Source of the DNA: Xylogone sp. PMI_703
Lineage: Eukaryota; Ascomycota; Leotiomycetes
Direction of reading: 5' to 3'
Assembly (NCBI GenBank): GCA_021399445.1
Contig: JAJTUQ010000003.1
Location: 5,580,001-5,644,000 of the forward strand
Length of the DNA stretch: 64,000 nucleotides
Positions 35,004 through 46,953 of the stretch are shown in pieces (the stretch's first letter is position 1; every line of letters begins with the position of its first letter). The notes under the pieces are model-generated. The model worked only from the letters and a program-made list of their open reading frames with translations, made no database searches and was not told where the DNA came from. Position numbers and translations under genes: made by a program.

Positions 35004-36848
35004 ATGGCATCGCAACGGCACGAGCTCTGCGGTAAATGTTTGGCTTTGACGGGCACGCTTGAAGGGCTCGAGGCTGCATATTCTCGAGAAGGCTACGCTT
35101 ATTGTTCGTCCGCCATGGATTTGGAATTAAGGTCAGAAAGGTGCCCTCTCTGTAAAATTATCTGGGATGCAATGGAGTTTGATCTGAGCAAGGCCAACAA
35201 CATCTGGGCTCATGCGGTGGGGCCCGCGCCAGAACTCCTGGATAGGAATTCCCCGCTTACTGGTTTTATATTCCGGGAATATAACTCGAAAGGGAACCAG
35301 CCGAGAACTATATGTATATTGGATACATTTACAGAAGAGGGCAAGTAAAAAAAAAGAAAGGACATGATATGATCACGGCTAAAAATTTAAACAGATGATC
35401 CCGCTTCGAATATAATCACGGGGCGACCAGTACTCACGGATGTTCGTTGTTCGACTGCATTGGAACAAGCATGCCATAACCTTTCAGATTGTCTCAATTC
35501 ACATACACATTGTGCCGCAAACCGGGAAGAGCCAATGCCTATACGTGTTCTTGATGTAGGTGTAAATAGGACGGCTTTGCATGTCCGTCTATATTCGACA
35601 AAGAGTGGTCAAACAGATCCTTATATTGCACTCAGTTACTGTTGGGGCAATCCAAGTCAACAAGAAATGACGACCATAAAGAATCTAACGGACCGAATAA
35701 GAAGAATAGACTTAGACACATTGCCTCAGACTCTCCAAGATGCGGTCTACATCACCCGAAGCCTCGGTGTGAGGTATCTATGGATTGATGCATTCTGTAT
35801 TATTCAAAACGACTCAGAGGATAGAGCCGCTGAAATAAATAAAATGGGGAGAATATATAGAGACGCACTTTTCACTATCTCAGCAACATCCTGTGTAAGC
35901 GTTCGCGATGGCTTTTTGCACAAACGATCCGAGCCCGCATCTATAAAGCTTCCATTTCAAGTATCTGCGAATACTTTTGGCTCAGTTAAACTAGCTTCAG
36001 CTCTTCGTGGACGTATATTTCATGAGGCCTTGCATCGAAGAGGCTGGACGCTCCAGGAGCATATCCTCTCACGCCGAGTTCTTCTATTCACTGAATATGA
36101 AATGCTTTGGCAATGTGCTACAGAGAAGTTAAAACCCGTTAGAAGAACACATATTGTATATCCGGATCGAGAATCACTCCCGGTCCTAGGTTCCGCTCTA
36201 TCTGCCAATCTGTGGGCAGGATCACCTTTCGAAAAACAAGACGCTTGGTTTCGTATTGTTGAGCTGTATAGCTCCCGAGGACTAAGCCAAGAGCCTGATA
36301 AGATCAATGCGTTAGTAGGTATCGCTACGGAACTTTCTAACCTCTGGAAGGACATTTATTTGATGGGATTGTGGTATAAAGACTTTATTCACGGCCTTGC
36401 TTGGAGTACTTCATCAAAGCCGAAAGGGCGACTTTCCCACATTCCGACATGGTCATGGTTATCACTTGACCTTCACGCACTGGTTCATTATTTTGAGTTG
36501 AACTCTTTTCCAGATTACCACCAGGATGCGCGACTCATTACTCCACCAGAATTGCTTCAACCTATTATAACTAATGAACATTTGGCCGATTTTCAGACAG
36601 TCATTCGTATCAGAGCACAGCTTCTACGGGCGGTGGATTTGGAGCAAGAAATTCGTAACAGTGCTCTCAGCGTTCCCATCAGAAGTAAGCCACTTCGGAT
36701 ATTGATGGATCTCGAGCCGAACAATGCTCTTCCAAATGATACATTCATTATGTTACTTGGGTACAGCTTATCTAAAGGATATTCCCATTGTCTAGTTCTA
36801 GATCTATCAAGCCTAAAGAATTTAAACGAGTCGGATTCGTGGTTGTGA
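35004..36848 (+). CDS. HET-domain protein, 596 aa
   Basis: Two exons, 35004-35340 and 35395-36848. The intron seems to use a GC donor (G|GCAAGT) with a normal CAG acceptor; this is the only nearby choice that keeps the frame without losing the end of exon 1. A less likely GT donor lies upstream at about 35310. The N terminus carries the C-x2-C (LCGKC) and CPLC cysteine pairs often seen before HET domains. HET blocks are ALSYCWG (about 191-197), YLWIDAFCIIQN with INKMGRIYRDALFTISA (about 240-275), and RRGWTLQEHILSRR (about 326-340). The C-terminal part is the usual variable HET tail. Predicted role: incompatibility or cell-death signalling, known from the family only. Same orientation as the orphan gene 620 bp upstream. 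Confidence 0.88.
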
Positions 36849-37575
36849 GGGATTTTAAATGGCGGAACATCACACCCCAAGATTTTAATCTTATTTAAAA
36901 CTCTTACAAAATAAACACATATATGTATATGTTCTAGCTCATACACTTACAAGTCTATTACAGCTATGAATGGGGTATTCACACAGTCGCTTAGAGAAGA
37001 GAGTGACCAGTATATGGAATCTGTAGAATCTTGGCACATTACATATGGACTACTTCTAACAAGCGAAATATGATCACCCCTATTGTTGCAAGGATGGCCC
37101 AACGATTGAATCAAGAGAACGGAAATGTTACAACAGTCTTTCTTACGATGTTGGGCTGTTATACTGCCGGATGCGAGTGGAAATAGCTAAGTCGATGTTA
37201 AAGACGTTCCATATACATCAATCAACTTTCTAGGCTAGAATCTAGCGTGCCATATCATGTCACTATTTACAACGTTAAAACACCTGACATGAGTTAATTA
37301 ATTCTAAGTATTATAATTTATAAATCAGTTGTATTTATATAAATACTTTAAGTTGTTTTGATAATATCTTAAATTAACTATTGTCTTGTAACAAAATCCC
37401 AAGCTCCACATTTCGATATTCAAAGAGATTAACTTAATAACGTAAAATTCAAATGGTTAAGTTACACAAACCTTAAGCTTCTCGAAACTAGGCACAATAT
37501 AGGGTATAGAATAATAAGGCATAATATAAAATGATACATTTCAAAGACTGTTGCTCTCCAGTATTCAAAGCCGTT
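36849..37575. other. AT-rich intergenic region between convergent genes
   Basis: No ORF. The part 37250-37560 is strongly AT-rich and lacks any recognisable element. Both flanking genes end into this stretch. Confidence 0.5.
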
Positions 37576-39957
37576 TTATTCTAATGGTCCAAACAGATTG
37601 GGGAATTCTTCCTCAAAAAGGGGAATATTCAGCCAGCTAGTGGCATCAAAGCTGTTATGATCATAAGGCTGATTTTCGGCTTGTGGTCGATACTCTAAAT
37701 CCGACAAATCACTAGTGAAGTTCCAGAAATCACTCACCGGATCGGAGGTCCATCCAGAGGAGAGTAGGGCCTGTGGTAGAGCCCCAACCTTTATCAAGCG
37801 ACGGCTGAGACTAGCAACATGGTTCCACATATTTTTTGTTGTTTGGTAGGATGCTGTATGTTTACAAAGAAGGTATAGTGCCACTAGAACCGATTGCTGA
37901 ACCTTTCCAGGTATTGTGGGAGAATGATTCATTGGCTGTTCCAGCAAGTCTGGAGAGTGTGAATCATTTGATTGCGACTGTGTAAGGGTGAGATCGAGGA
38001 ACAGGACTCCTAATGCTGAGACCAGGAAGTAATTCAGCTGTGCTTGCTGTAGATAGTAGATATTGTACTTATTATTCAAATCACAAAGTATATGAACCAT
38101 GCTACAGGCAGCTTCTACAGTTGACGTCCAGATATGCCTATACAACATAGTATCGGCACTGCAACGTAACAGAGGGCGCGTGGTTAAGATATGGAGCTGG
38201 TTCGAGCGCAAGTGTATTAGTGCCCGGATCAGGCATATCCCTCGATTGTGCTCATCCCCACCATGGAGGAGTTCAAGTTCGGTGGCGACATTCTGTTGCC
38301 ACTGCCGAAGCCGGAATTGATAGAATTGGAGTGACTCCATCCATTCGTTAACCACCCCTGGTTCTGTAGACTCCTCGCCGTAGAGACAATCGCATGCCTT
38401 TGATCCGAGCCGTGCATACTCTATCATTGCTCTTAAGTAAAATGCCCGAGTCTTAATAGATTGACATTAGTGGAACGATATTGAAATCCTATTCACATTC
38501 TCACCTCGAGAGGAAATTCCAAATCGAATCGGTTTTGAGTAATAGCAGGCAGGCCTAGGGCATAACTCAACTGTTGGTCCAGAACAAATATAGACCAGAC
38601 AAGGGTGATGGCAAGAGCATGATCATCATGCCCTGGAAAATATTTGTTAAGCACTTTGGGTTTATTCATTCCCAACTCGAGGATCTTTTGACAGAGATTA
38701 CACGTCGTCCGCCACGCCGGGCGCCATTCATGCCTGAAGTAGTAATAGACACACTAGATGGTCATATTAGTTGGTTCATCGGCCATCAACAAATCAATAG
38801 AGTTGTCTTACAATCAAGAAATCAAATATTAAACCCTTCAGATTATAGTGGGAACTTCGGATCCCATTAGTTGATTCCGGCTGCAAGCTGTTATATAATT
38901 CCAGTGACGCCTCATGTTGACCTTCCACCTCCACCTCCCCGAGAAGGGCGATGCACAACTGGATCTTTAAAATATCTACATCTTCTTTGGATATAGATCG
39001 AGGTTCAGGACCTGTCGAATCCATTGGATCAGGCGTGAAAGTGGCATCTATTAACTCATATATCTCACGAGCCTTTTGCAACTGCTCTTCCAGAGTTAAT
39101 ACCGGAAACACCGTTCCAACCATATCATCATACAAGCTCAGAAGGCGGGCGACTTCTGGAATGCCGAATTTTCGGAAACCACTCAGAACCACGCTATCAA
39201 GGGCGATTCTATGTGTCGACAGGAATTCGGTCTCATTGGTCTCCGTGGGACTGCCAACACTCTCTCCATAAATAAAAGATGACCCAATATCTGAATCCAG
39301 GTTCGGCGTATTTGTGGTGTCACCGGTTTGATGTTCTAAACGGCCCAGATTTCTTTCCACCATGAAGATCCCTGACGCCGGACAGCTGGGTCCTTGAAAC
39401 AATGGTAGGTAGTTTTTAGATGTTGGACTATTGATATAAGATGTAGGAGCTACTACCCCTTGCCGGGTTAGAACGTTGGCAGGAACAAATCCTTTAAAAT
39501 TATTAGCCGCGAATGTGTCAAGCGAATCAATGCGCTGGAGGACCAGGTCAAGCTTTTGACTCTGATTTTGAATGAGCTTTTGAATACTAGATGATAATAT
39601 CGGACAGTAAGCACTTAAACATAGACCAATAGTGTGAATAGCACATGTCACCTACGCAAGAAACTCCGTACTGTTAATCTGTTCGGGCCCTGTGGCTCTT
39701 GTCCGGTCCGACTTGTACGAACAGGGCTCGCGACTGTGGGATGCACATTGAGAACAGGGACGACGGCCATCGCACCGAACCTTTTGCGCTTTGCATCTGT
39801 CACAAGCCATAACAACATAGGGGGCCCGTCTTCCTCGACGTGCTGCTTTCCGAGCGTCTGTGGTCGATCTTTTTGTATCGCCCGAAGTCAACATTGCAGA
39901 TGACTTTGAAGAGTTTGCTGGAGTTGCGTCCGTCATGATCTTGTTAGGACGAGGCAT
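37576..39957 (-). CDS. Zn(II)2Cys6 transcription factor beside the terpenoid cluster
   Basis: Four exons on the minus strand: 39957-39656, 39586-38812, 38753-38505 and 38451-37576, total 733 aa, phases 2, 0 and 0. The cluster C-x2-C-x6-C-x5-C-x2-C-x7-C runs from ACDRC to EPC at about residues 50-80, preceded by a basic Arg-rich stretch. A coiled segment just after intron 1 (QKLIQNQSQKLDLVLQR) fits the usual dimerisation linker. The fungal_trans region is seen from YYYFRHEW to IFVLDQQLSYALGLP. It is the left-most gene of the segment that holds the P450s and terpene cyclase, and may be their activator. The P450 promoter has CGG/CCG half-sites near 42796-42820 (inference only). Confidence 0.88.
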
Positions 39958-40729
39958 TCATCACACACATGTTCATGTATTGAGGGACAGAGAAAATGAA
40001 GACATGGAGCGTGGATGAGACGTCACACAGTATGACCCCGGATATTTACTGTAGTATCCCGCAACACGGCTTTTTCCCCGCATTTTTTCGTTATTAATTT
40101 ATTATCAATTAGATACCCTATCACGTTAGCTCTTATTAATGGTAGTAGTATTAGTAACTACTACTTAACTACTGTATGCTACAATTGAATCTACCTTATT
40201 CGATTGGCAGATGGTCTGTCTCAGTCGAAGAACAGAGATCTCCCGTCCTCCGAGTCTCCTTTTAATCTTCCACATGTTGTGGTAGGACCAACAGGTGAGT
40301 GTGCAACTCTATGTTAGACTATTTTCGTCCAATTTGCCCAACAGGCACTATCTTTCTTGTTTAAATTTTCTTAATACTATTAAAAGTAGCTCAACGTCCT
40401 ATACTATCAAGAATGGCTAATGAACGGAAAATTCGAGTATATAGCAAAATAAGTTCAATTGGTCTCAAGGTTGTTGAATTTTTACTGTAATATGTTATTA
40501 ATATTTTGATTCTATGTGATCACTTAATTTGTACGAGGATTAGGGTTGTAATGGCTTATACGTTTTGTGTTTTTAAAGTAACAAGATTAATAGTTACACG
40601 ACACCGCTTTAATGTCGTAGCATCAGAAACTAGAAACCTTACTTTCACCATTATTTAGACATGAAGACATAATGTCAAGTTGAATGCTGATACTAAAAAA
40701 AATCTCAAACCTTGTGTCGCCGAATCTAC
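39958..40729. other. AT-rich intergenic region
   Basis: Contains the presumed promoter of the regulator and the 3' flank of the P450. No ORF; long AT stretches (40080-40150, 40350-40560). Confidence 0.5.
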
Positions 40730-42574
40730 TCATCGTTTGTATACCCGGATTAGAATCCCTCCCTGCTTGCTGAACCATGCAGTGTGTATTTTCCAGTCTG
40801 TCCCTGGTTCAATAAGCTCAAGCCGAAATTGACGAATTAGCTCAGGTACAATCTTGTGTATTTCTGCCAACGAGATCTATATCGAGAGGTTAACAGACGG
40901 CAAATAGTCATCTATTTTGACAATGGACTACTCACATTTTTTCCCAAGCATGTTCTGGAGCCCTGTCCAAAGTGCATCATGCAGCGCTCCATGGCCTCTG
41001 CATTCGGACGGAACCATCGTTCTGGCACAAACTGATCTGCGTCGTCTCCAAACCCGTCGGTGTCATATTGCACCACAGCCGCGTTGATTCCTACTCGACT
41101 GTCTTCCGGGAAAAAGCGACCCGAAAGCATGGCACCGCCTCGGGGAACATATCGGGGCATAGACATGCTTACGGGTGGATGCGTGCGGAAGCCCTCCTTA
41201 ATACAAGCAACAAGGAAAGGCAGTTTTAATGCTTCGTCATACCGGATCTTTGAAGACAATTTACCAGATGCCGTTGCCTCCATAAGTTCGTCGACCAGTC
41301 TATTCATCGCCGGAGGAGTTTTCATCAGGTGATATAAGATAGAGCGGATAGCAATTGCGGTCGTGTCACTGCCAGCTAAACTGCCGCATCTGTTAGCAAA
41401 AGCAGCTAGAGGAGATTGTTGAAATTTGGGAATATACAATGCAGAAGTGATTTCACTCTCTGTATCAGGGACACCCCAGCCTTTCTTAGTATCCCGAAGT
41501 GTGAAGAGTTTGTTCAAGAAATCATTTCGATCAATGATTTTGCCACTTTCAACTTCGTATTGCCGTTCCTGCACAACCTTTCTACTGGTGGACCTGATTT
41601 TTTCAAACCCGACCACAGCAGCTCGAACCGTTGGGCTCAGGGCTGCGGCCAGGGGAACTATAGACCGAAACCATCTGGGAAGCACACCCATTATGGAAAT
41701 AATGGGAACAGAGTGTCCAATCGCTCAATGGCATTATCCCAGTCATGTTCATCATCAAGGAACCCGAACCGCCTCCCGAAAAACAGCCTCTCCAACTACA
41801 TCAAATGTATACCTGTGATAGTTAGCAGAAAACACCATTGCGAAAAGTAGACAAATAACGTGTGTGTTTCCTGACCATTGAGACCATTCTCCAAGGTCCA
41901 CAGCCGTGCCTGTATCAGCGTACTTGTTCATTTTAGACAGAAAGATGTCAGAACAAGAGTCGATATGTCGTTCTGATTCCAGCACGGCTGTCATTGAGTA
42001 CATGCTATTTACAAATCGTCGACGTTCAGCATGAAGTTTCTCGTTTCTCTGAGAAAAACGGTCACCGTTCACGGACATTCCCGCTTGGAAGGGATCGTAG
42101 AAATCGGTCTAAATTCCTTTGAGACTACAATATTCCTCTCTGTATCGTGATGGGATGGACTATCTTGACGTAACCACTCTTTATGCCGTATATGCTCTTA
42201 ATTGCCTGAGGATCACTAATTGAGACCTCACTGGGTGATATTCGGACGATAGGTCCTTTTATTGGATCAGAGGAATATTAATAAAACGGAGAAATGATGT
42301 AAAAGTTACCAAACTTCTTGTGCAGCTGACGTTGGACTGCCTGTATATTGCCGTGCCAGACCTGAACTGCTCCCCAAATCGATAATATTGAGGCCCAGAA
42401 AGGACCTGGCACATTAGACAAGTGATGGAAAAATCGACAATATATCACCCACGCACAGCAGGATGCTATGACTCCAGCTACTGCTAACCGCCATAGTGGG
42501 AAAGCTATACATGCTTCAACAAACCCCGTAATCGACATAGTAATCCGGTATGTGAGATTAAAATAGAGAGACAT
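40730..42574 (-). CDS. Cytochrome P450 with two compensating frameshifts
   Basis: Six exons on the minus strand: 42574-42310, 42255-42161, 42108-41876, 41812-41438, 41389-40936 and 40876-40730. Total length equals 522 codons. There is an N-terminal membrane anchor (about 18-45), SGSDTT-type I-helix AGSDTT, a K-helix ending in FRTHPP, a PERW motif and the heme motif FGQGSRTCLG with its Cys ligand. The sequence resembles pisatin demethylase-like fungal P450s. Exon 4 is broken by one extra base in the A5 run 41779-41783 and one missing base near the G3 run 41704-41706. Between them only the shifted frame looks like P450, and the raw frame hits stops. This means either a recent pseudogene or sequence error. 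The intron 2 donor (GTCCAT) is non-consensus and uncertain. Divergent with the next P450. Confidence 0.8.
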
Positions 42575-43307
42575 AAAAGATACTAGTAATCAGATCAGTT
42601 GATATGGTCCTGTTTCTGTTGCTCGCAACGGAGCACTCAAATATATCCATCCTGCTATATGTTATTTATAGCATACATTCCACCACAGCAAATTGGTATC
42701 TACAGATCAATCTCATCATACGGTCAATGTTAATGAAATCCCCGCTACGGCAAATATAGTCAATAGTAAATACCTGTTCCCCTAACTCAAATCTATTCCG
42801 GAATTATTCCGGGCGGAGGCGTTCTGTTATGTGCGGGGCCCCAGCTGGCCAAGCTTCCATAGGAAGCCATAACAGTTCTCATTGGCCCATTCAAATGTCT
42901 GAACCGTCACTATAATAGTGCAACATCGACATAATTCTAAATTGGCTGAAGCATTATAAGAGAGTCTACTAGCGCTACAACTGAGAGATACTTTCTAGAG
43001 CAGATACACATATAGACGAACTACTAGTTCCGGATTTGTCATTTTCTGAGACCGGAATCAAAGCGGAAATGCGAGGGGGGGGGGGGGGGGGCGGGGAGGA
43101 GGTAATGCCGATATACATGGTTCCGAGTGACTTCTCATGTTTTCTGTTTTGAACTAGTTATTTCTCCCACCAGTTCAATGATCGGATGCTTCATGACTTC
43201 TGATTGCCATCCATGTTGATGGCATACATCCGAAATGATATAATGGAAGGAGCAGCCGTATCTTACGAGGCTCAAGAAATTGTTTTACAAATGCTCGCAC
43301 ACCCACC
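42575..43307. promoter_or_regulatory. Bidirectional promoter between two P450 genes
   Basis: 733 bp separate the two divergent start codons. Contains CGG/CCG-type half-sites around 42796-42820 (TTCCGGAATTATTCCGGG), which could serve a Zn2Cys6 regulator, and a 17-base G tract. Shared control of both P450s is likely from layout but untested. Confidence 0.5.
43075..43091. repeat. Homopolymer of 17 G
   Basis: Seventeen consecutive G followed by C and GGGG. It could form a quadruplex or be a length-variable tract. The exact count is prone to sequencing error. Confidence 0.9.
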
Positions 43308-45146
43308 ATGGCAAAGACATACCTGATCCTAGACAAGCCCCTTCATGTACAGATAGCTGTAATAGTGGCGGCTGTGACTTCTTATGTAAGTCTACCTTGA
43401 AGCTATGAAGAGACAACAAGAGGACTAATCCCTTCAGTTTGCAATAGTTATAATTTATCGTCTTTATTTTCATCCTCTTGCCAAGTACCCAGGCCCGTTT
43501 CTAGCCCGGATCACAAACTGGTATGCTGTCTACCATTCGTACGTCGGCGATAAACATCTACAAACGTACTGGGCTCATCAAAGATACGGTCAGTTGATGA
43601 ACAACGTCTGTAACCTAGACACATAATAATGACAACACAACAGGGAAGTTTGTCCGGGTTGCCCCCAATATCCTCACGATCAACGATCCGGTGGCTATTA
43701 CAGGTAACTGGACCTCATCCATTAGTTTCATACTCCTGGCTGATCTATTGTAGATATATATGGTGTCAATCAAAATGTTAGAAAGTCCATTTTCTACCAG
43801 CCCGCTATAGAGCATTCTGGGGTAGAAAGCACCTTTAATGCCAGAGATAGACAGCTGCATGCTCGTAAGAGACGGATACTTGCTCCAGCTTTTACAGAAG
43901 CCTCTCTAGCCTCGATGGAAAAGTATATAATCCCTCATATTGAAGACTTCTTCGCATCAGCAGCTCGCGAATCAAACGCCTTGAACTCTGGTTCAGATCA
44001 AGCCTCGCACTCATGGACCGCTGATCTAGGGAAATGGGGAAATTATCTCACTTTCGATGTCATGGGAGATCTGGTTTTTGGCCGGGATTTTGGGATGGTC
44101 GCTGGCCAAGAGAGTAGAGAGTTACCAGACATAATCGACGGTGCTACGCATCGTGAACTCATAGTAATGCATTCTTTCAATGGCCACATATAATAAACAG
44201 GTAACTAACAGCATTCTTTTATCTAGGCTGGCTGCAGTCCTTTTCTGAACTATTGGGGCCTTGACAAGGTGTTATTCCGCGCAATTGTACGCCGCGGGTC
44301 GCAATTGATCAAGTACGCTAAGCAACAATCTGAATTACGTCTTGAGGCGGACCCGAATCGAAAAGATTTCTTCTGGCATCTATCTAATGCTACTGAGCGA
44401 GACGGAACCAAGTCCTATACGGACAGGAATGAAGTCTTTTCCGAAGCTCGAACTCTGATCATCGGAGGTAAGAAGATTTATGGGCTTATCATTCCCTTCG
44501 AATTTGATTATTTATATGTACTATAGGCTCTGATACCACCGCGACGCAGTTAGCTGCGAATTTTTTTTACTTGACCAATATCCCATCAGCATTAGCGCGT
44601 CTGACAGAAGAGGTTCGAACAACTTTTGATTCACTCGAGGAGATACGTTTAGGCAGAAAACTTGACAGTTGCAAGTATCTCCACGCAGTTGTTAATGAAA
44701 CCATCCGCATCAGTCCCAGCCTTCCAGGAATTCTCCCTAGAGAAGTTTTACCTGGTGGGATTACTGTTGTCGGCGAGTACTTCCCTGCCGGAGTTGAGCT
44801 GGCAGTTCCGATCTACACTCTCCATCACAATGACGTCGTCTACCCAGATCCGCACACGTATCGTCCTGAACGATGGCTTCCTGATGAGTCTAGTGTTGAA
44901 GCGGTCAAGCGCTGCAATGAAGCCCTTACGCCCTTCTCTTACGGCTCTCGTCAGTGCATTGGGAAGCGGTTGGCCTTTATCGAACTATATCTGACCTTGG
45001 CGAGAGCAGTCTGGAGTTATGATCTAAGATATCTTGGTGCTGGAAAGGAAGATAGGCTTCACATTGATGCAGTTGAGTATAAATTGATTGATCATTTGGC
45101 CGCGGCACGCGAAGGTCCAATTATCGAATTTACGTCAAGGAAATAA
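43308..45146 (+). CDS. Cytochrome P450 monooxygenase, intact
   Basis: Six exons: 43308-43385, 43438-43588, 43644-43703, 43754-44163, 44227-44467 and 44527-45146, total 519 aa, all introns GT-AG and phases matching (0, 1, 1, 0, 1). There is an N-terminal hydrophobic anchor, then the Pro-rich hinge YPGPF. The C-helix is HARKRRILAPAF. The I-helix GGSDTT is split by the last intron; then an ExxR-type K-helix (VVNETIR), PERW, and heme motif FSYGSRQCIG with the Cys ligand. It should be ER-bound and need a P450 reductase. The class resembles fungal secondary-metabolite P450s (CYP52/CYP65-like by motif memory). It shares a promoter region with the broken P450 and is followed by the terpene cyclase in the same direction. 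Confidence 0.92.
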
Positions 45147-45926
45147 CCATCATGAAGATAAGCATGAAAAGGAATTGTTAGTTAAAGTCTTAATTGATAA
45201 CATCATACCGTAACCAAACAAGATAAATTTTAGAGTATACTAAAAACATCAAATTTAAGCATGGAATGGGATTCACGTAATGCAAATTTGGAGGACCACT
45301 CCAACTTACCGTCTTCTTTTGCCTTCATTCACCTAAGCCATGGCCCATGGGCAAGGGGCACTTGAGTGCCAGAATTATTTACAGAACGCATTGTACAACT
45401 GGGCCCTTATCACCCATCTCAAAAACCTGTTGAGTAGTGTAGTTCTGCCGCGGGTCAGTGTCTTGCTGCTTATTTTAAGCTCTACAGAGCAAGTAGTATA
45501 CTGCGACAAGCAGTACTTATCAACACGAGTTAAAGCAATCGAGATGAAGCTGGATAGTCTAACCACGACTTTGAATGCGTAAGTTCCACTTTGGATACTA
45601 GGCCTTTCCTCGAATTTTGCGCTACAATGTGCAATCCCGCCAAGAAAATAGGACGACTGCGCCTCTAGCATATAAACTAGCCCCATTTTGAGCCATAGCT
45701 TTACTTAAATACTCTTTCAATTACTACCACGGACGCTTCTGAATTAGGGCTTACGTGTGTCAGCCTAGGCAACAAGAAACCATGTTGCTCAAAGACCTCT
45801 TTACCGCGATTCTCCTTCACATGTGCAGCTCCTGGGACGGGAAGTTTACAGGCCGCCTCCGTTGACCTTTAATAATATAAGAATTCCTCGATTATTACCG
45901 GTATAGGAAAACAAAGAGAGGCAGCT
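45147..45926. other. Intergenic region, promoter of terpene cyclase
   Basis: One ATG frame of 80 codons at 45340-45582 ends in a heptad-like VKAIEMKLDSL. It has no domain or intron support and is not called as a gene. The rest is promoter. Confidence 0.4.
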
Positions 45927-46784
45927 ATGGGTTCGAACGATCTTCCGCCACCCCATGTTCCTTCCCACGTGGTACCCGTGGCAACCGTTCTTCTGCAAAT
46001 CGGCGGTACACTGTGGACGGTCTGCTACATTCTGTATCTACGTGAAGCGTTGAGATCCAAGTCCTATGGAATGCCCATCTTCGCGCTCGCGTTCAACTTT
46101 GCGTGGGAAGTGGTTTACGCCATCTACGTCTCCGAAGCTATCATTGAGAAGACCGTCTTCTACGTATGGCTAGTTATTGACTGTGGCTTGATATATAGCG
46201 TGATGAAATATGCAAAGTATGAATGGGCTCATGCGCCTGTAGTTGCACGCCACATTGGCTTGGTATTCTCTACCATGGCTGTCGTGTCATTGTTTGCACA
46301 ATGGACGTTTGCAAAGTGGTGGATTGATAATAATATTGGCCAGAAAGAAGGGAAGATCTTCAGAGGGGTTGTTGGACCTGATACCTCTGAGCTGGGGTAC
46401 TGGACTGCCGCTGCAAGTCAGATTTATCTTTCAGCAGCAAGTCTTGCGCAGTTAATCATTAGGCAGCATTCAGGAGGCGTAAGTTACGGTATCTGGTATG
46501 TTGATGATTTTACACACCACAATTAGTTGCTTACAATGTACAGGGCATCCAGAGCCATTGGGTCTTTAGCCGGTTTACCTTTATGCTACGGATGGGGATG
46601 GTACTTCTGGAGGGAAGCACATGAATATTTCATGTCACCATTCAGCATCTTCCTCTGGGTTACTGGATTAACCTGTGACCTCGTCTATCCATTTGTCTTA
46701 TGGCAGGTGAGAAAATCGGAAAAGGTGCTACCGGATGGACGGAAAGTTAGAGGAGATGCTGTTGACTTCCGGAAGAATTTGTGA
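45927..46784 (+). CDS. Integral-membrane terpene cyclase (PaxB/Pyr4 family)
   Basis: Two exons, 45927-46495 and 46544-46784, one 48-bp phase-2 intron, 269 aa. Seven hydrophobic segments are seen, as in PaxB, AndB and Pyr4. Family signatures are NFAWEVVYAIY (the acidic Glu needed in the family), YEWAHAPVV, and near the C terminus WYFWREAHEYFMSP followed by CDLVYP, holding the second conserved acidic residue. These enzymes protonate a terminal epoxide of a prenyl chain attached to an indole or polyketide, or of a free terpene, and fold it into rings in the ER membrane. Length is slightly above the usual 240-250. The partners expected (prenyltransferase, epoxidase, prenyl-diphosphate synthase) are not in this window. 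Adjacent P450s support a terpenoid pathway. The substrate is unknown. Confidence 0.88.
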
Positions 46785-46953
46785 CATTTCACCTTGATAC
46801 AGTTAAGCAGTGCCCCTCATTCTGTAAATAGATAACTCCAACCGCTCGTCAGGTGGAAATAGATTAGAAAGTATGAAACTGAGAAAATTGTTCTATCTAT
46901 TGAAATGCTATAGATATCGTATATATGCTATGAGTATAATACATAAAAGGCAA

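Noticed and set aside
41416..41850. Plus-strand ORFs over the broken P450
   Set aside because: Antisense shadows of P450 exons; the minus strand carries clear P450 motifs.
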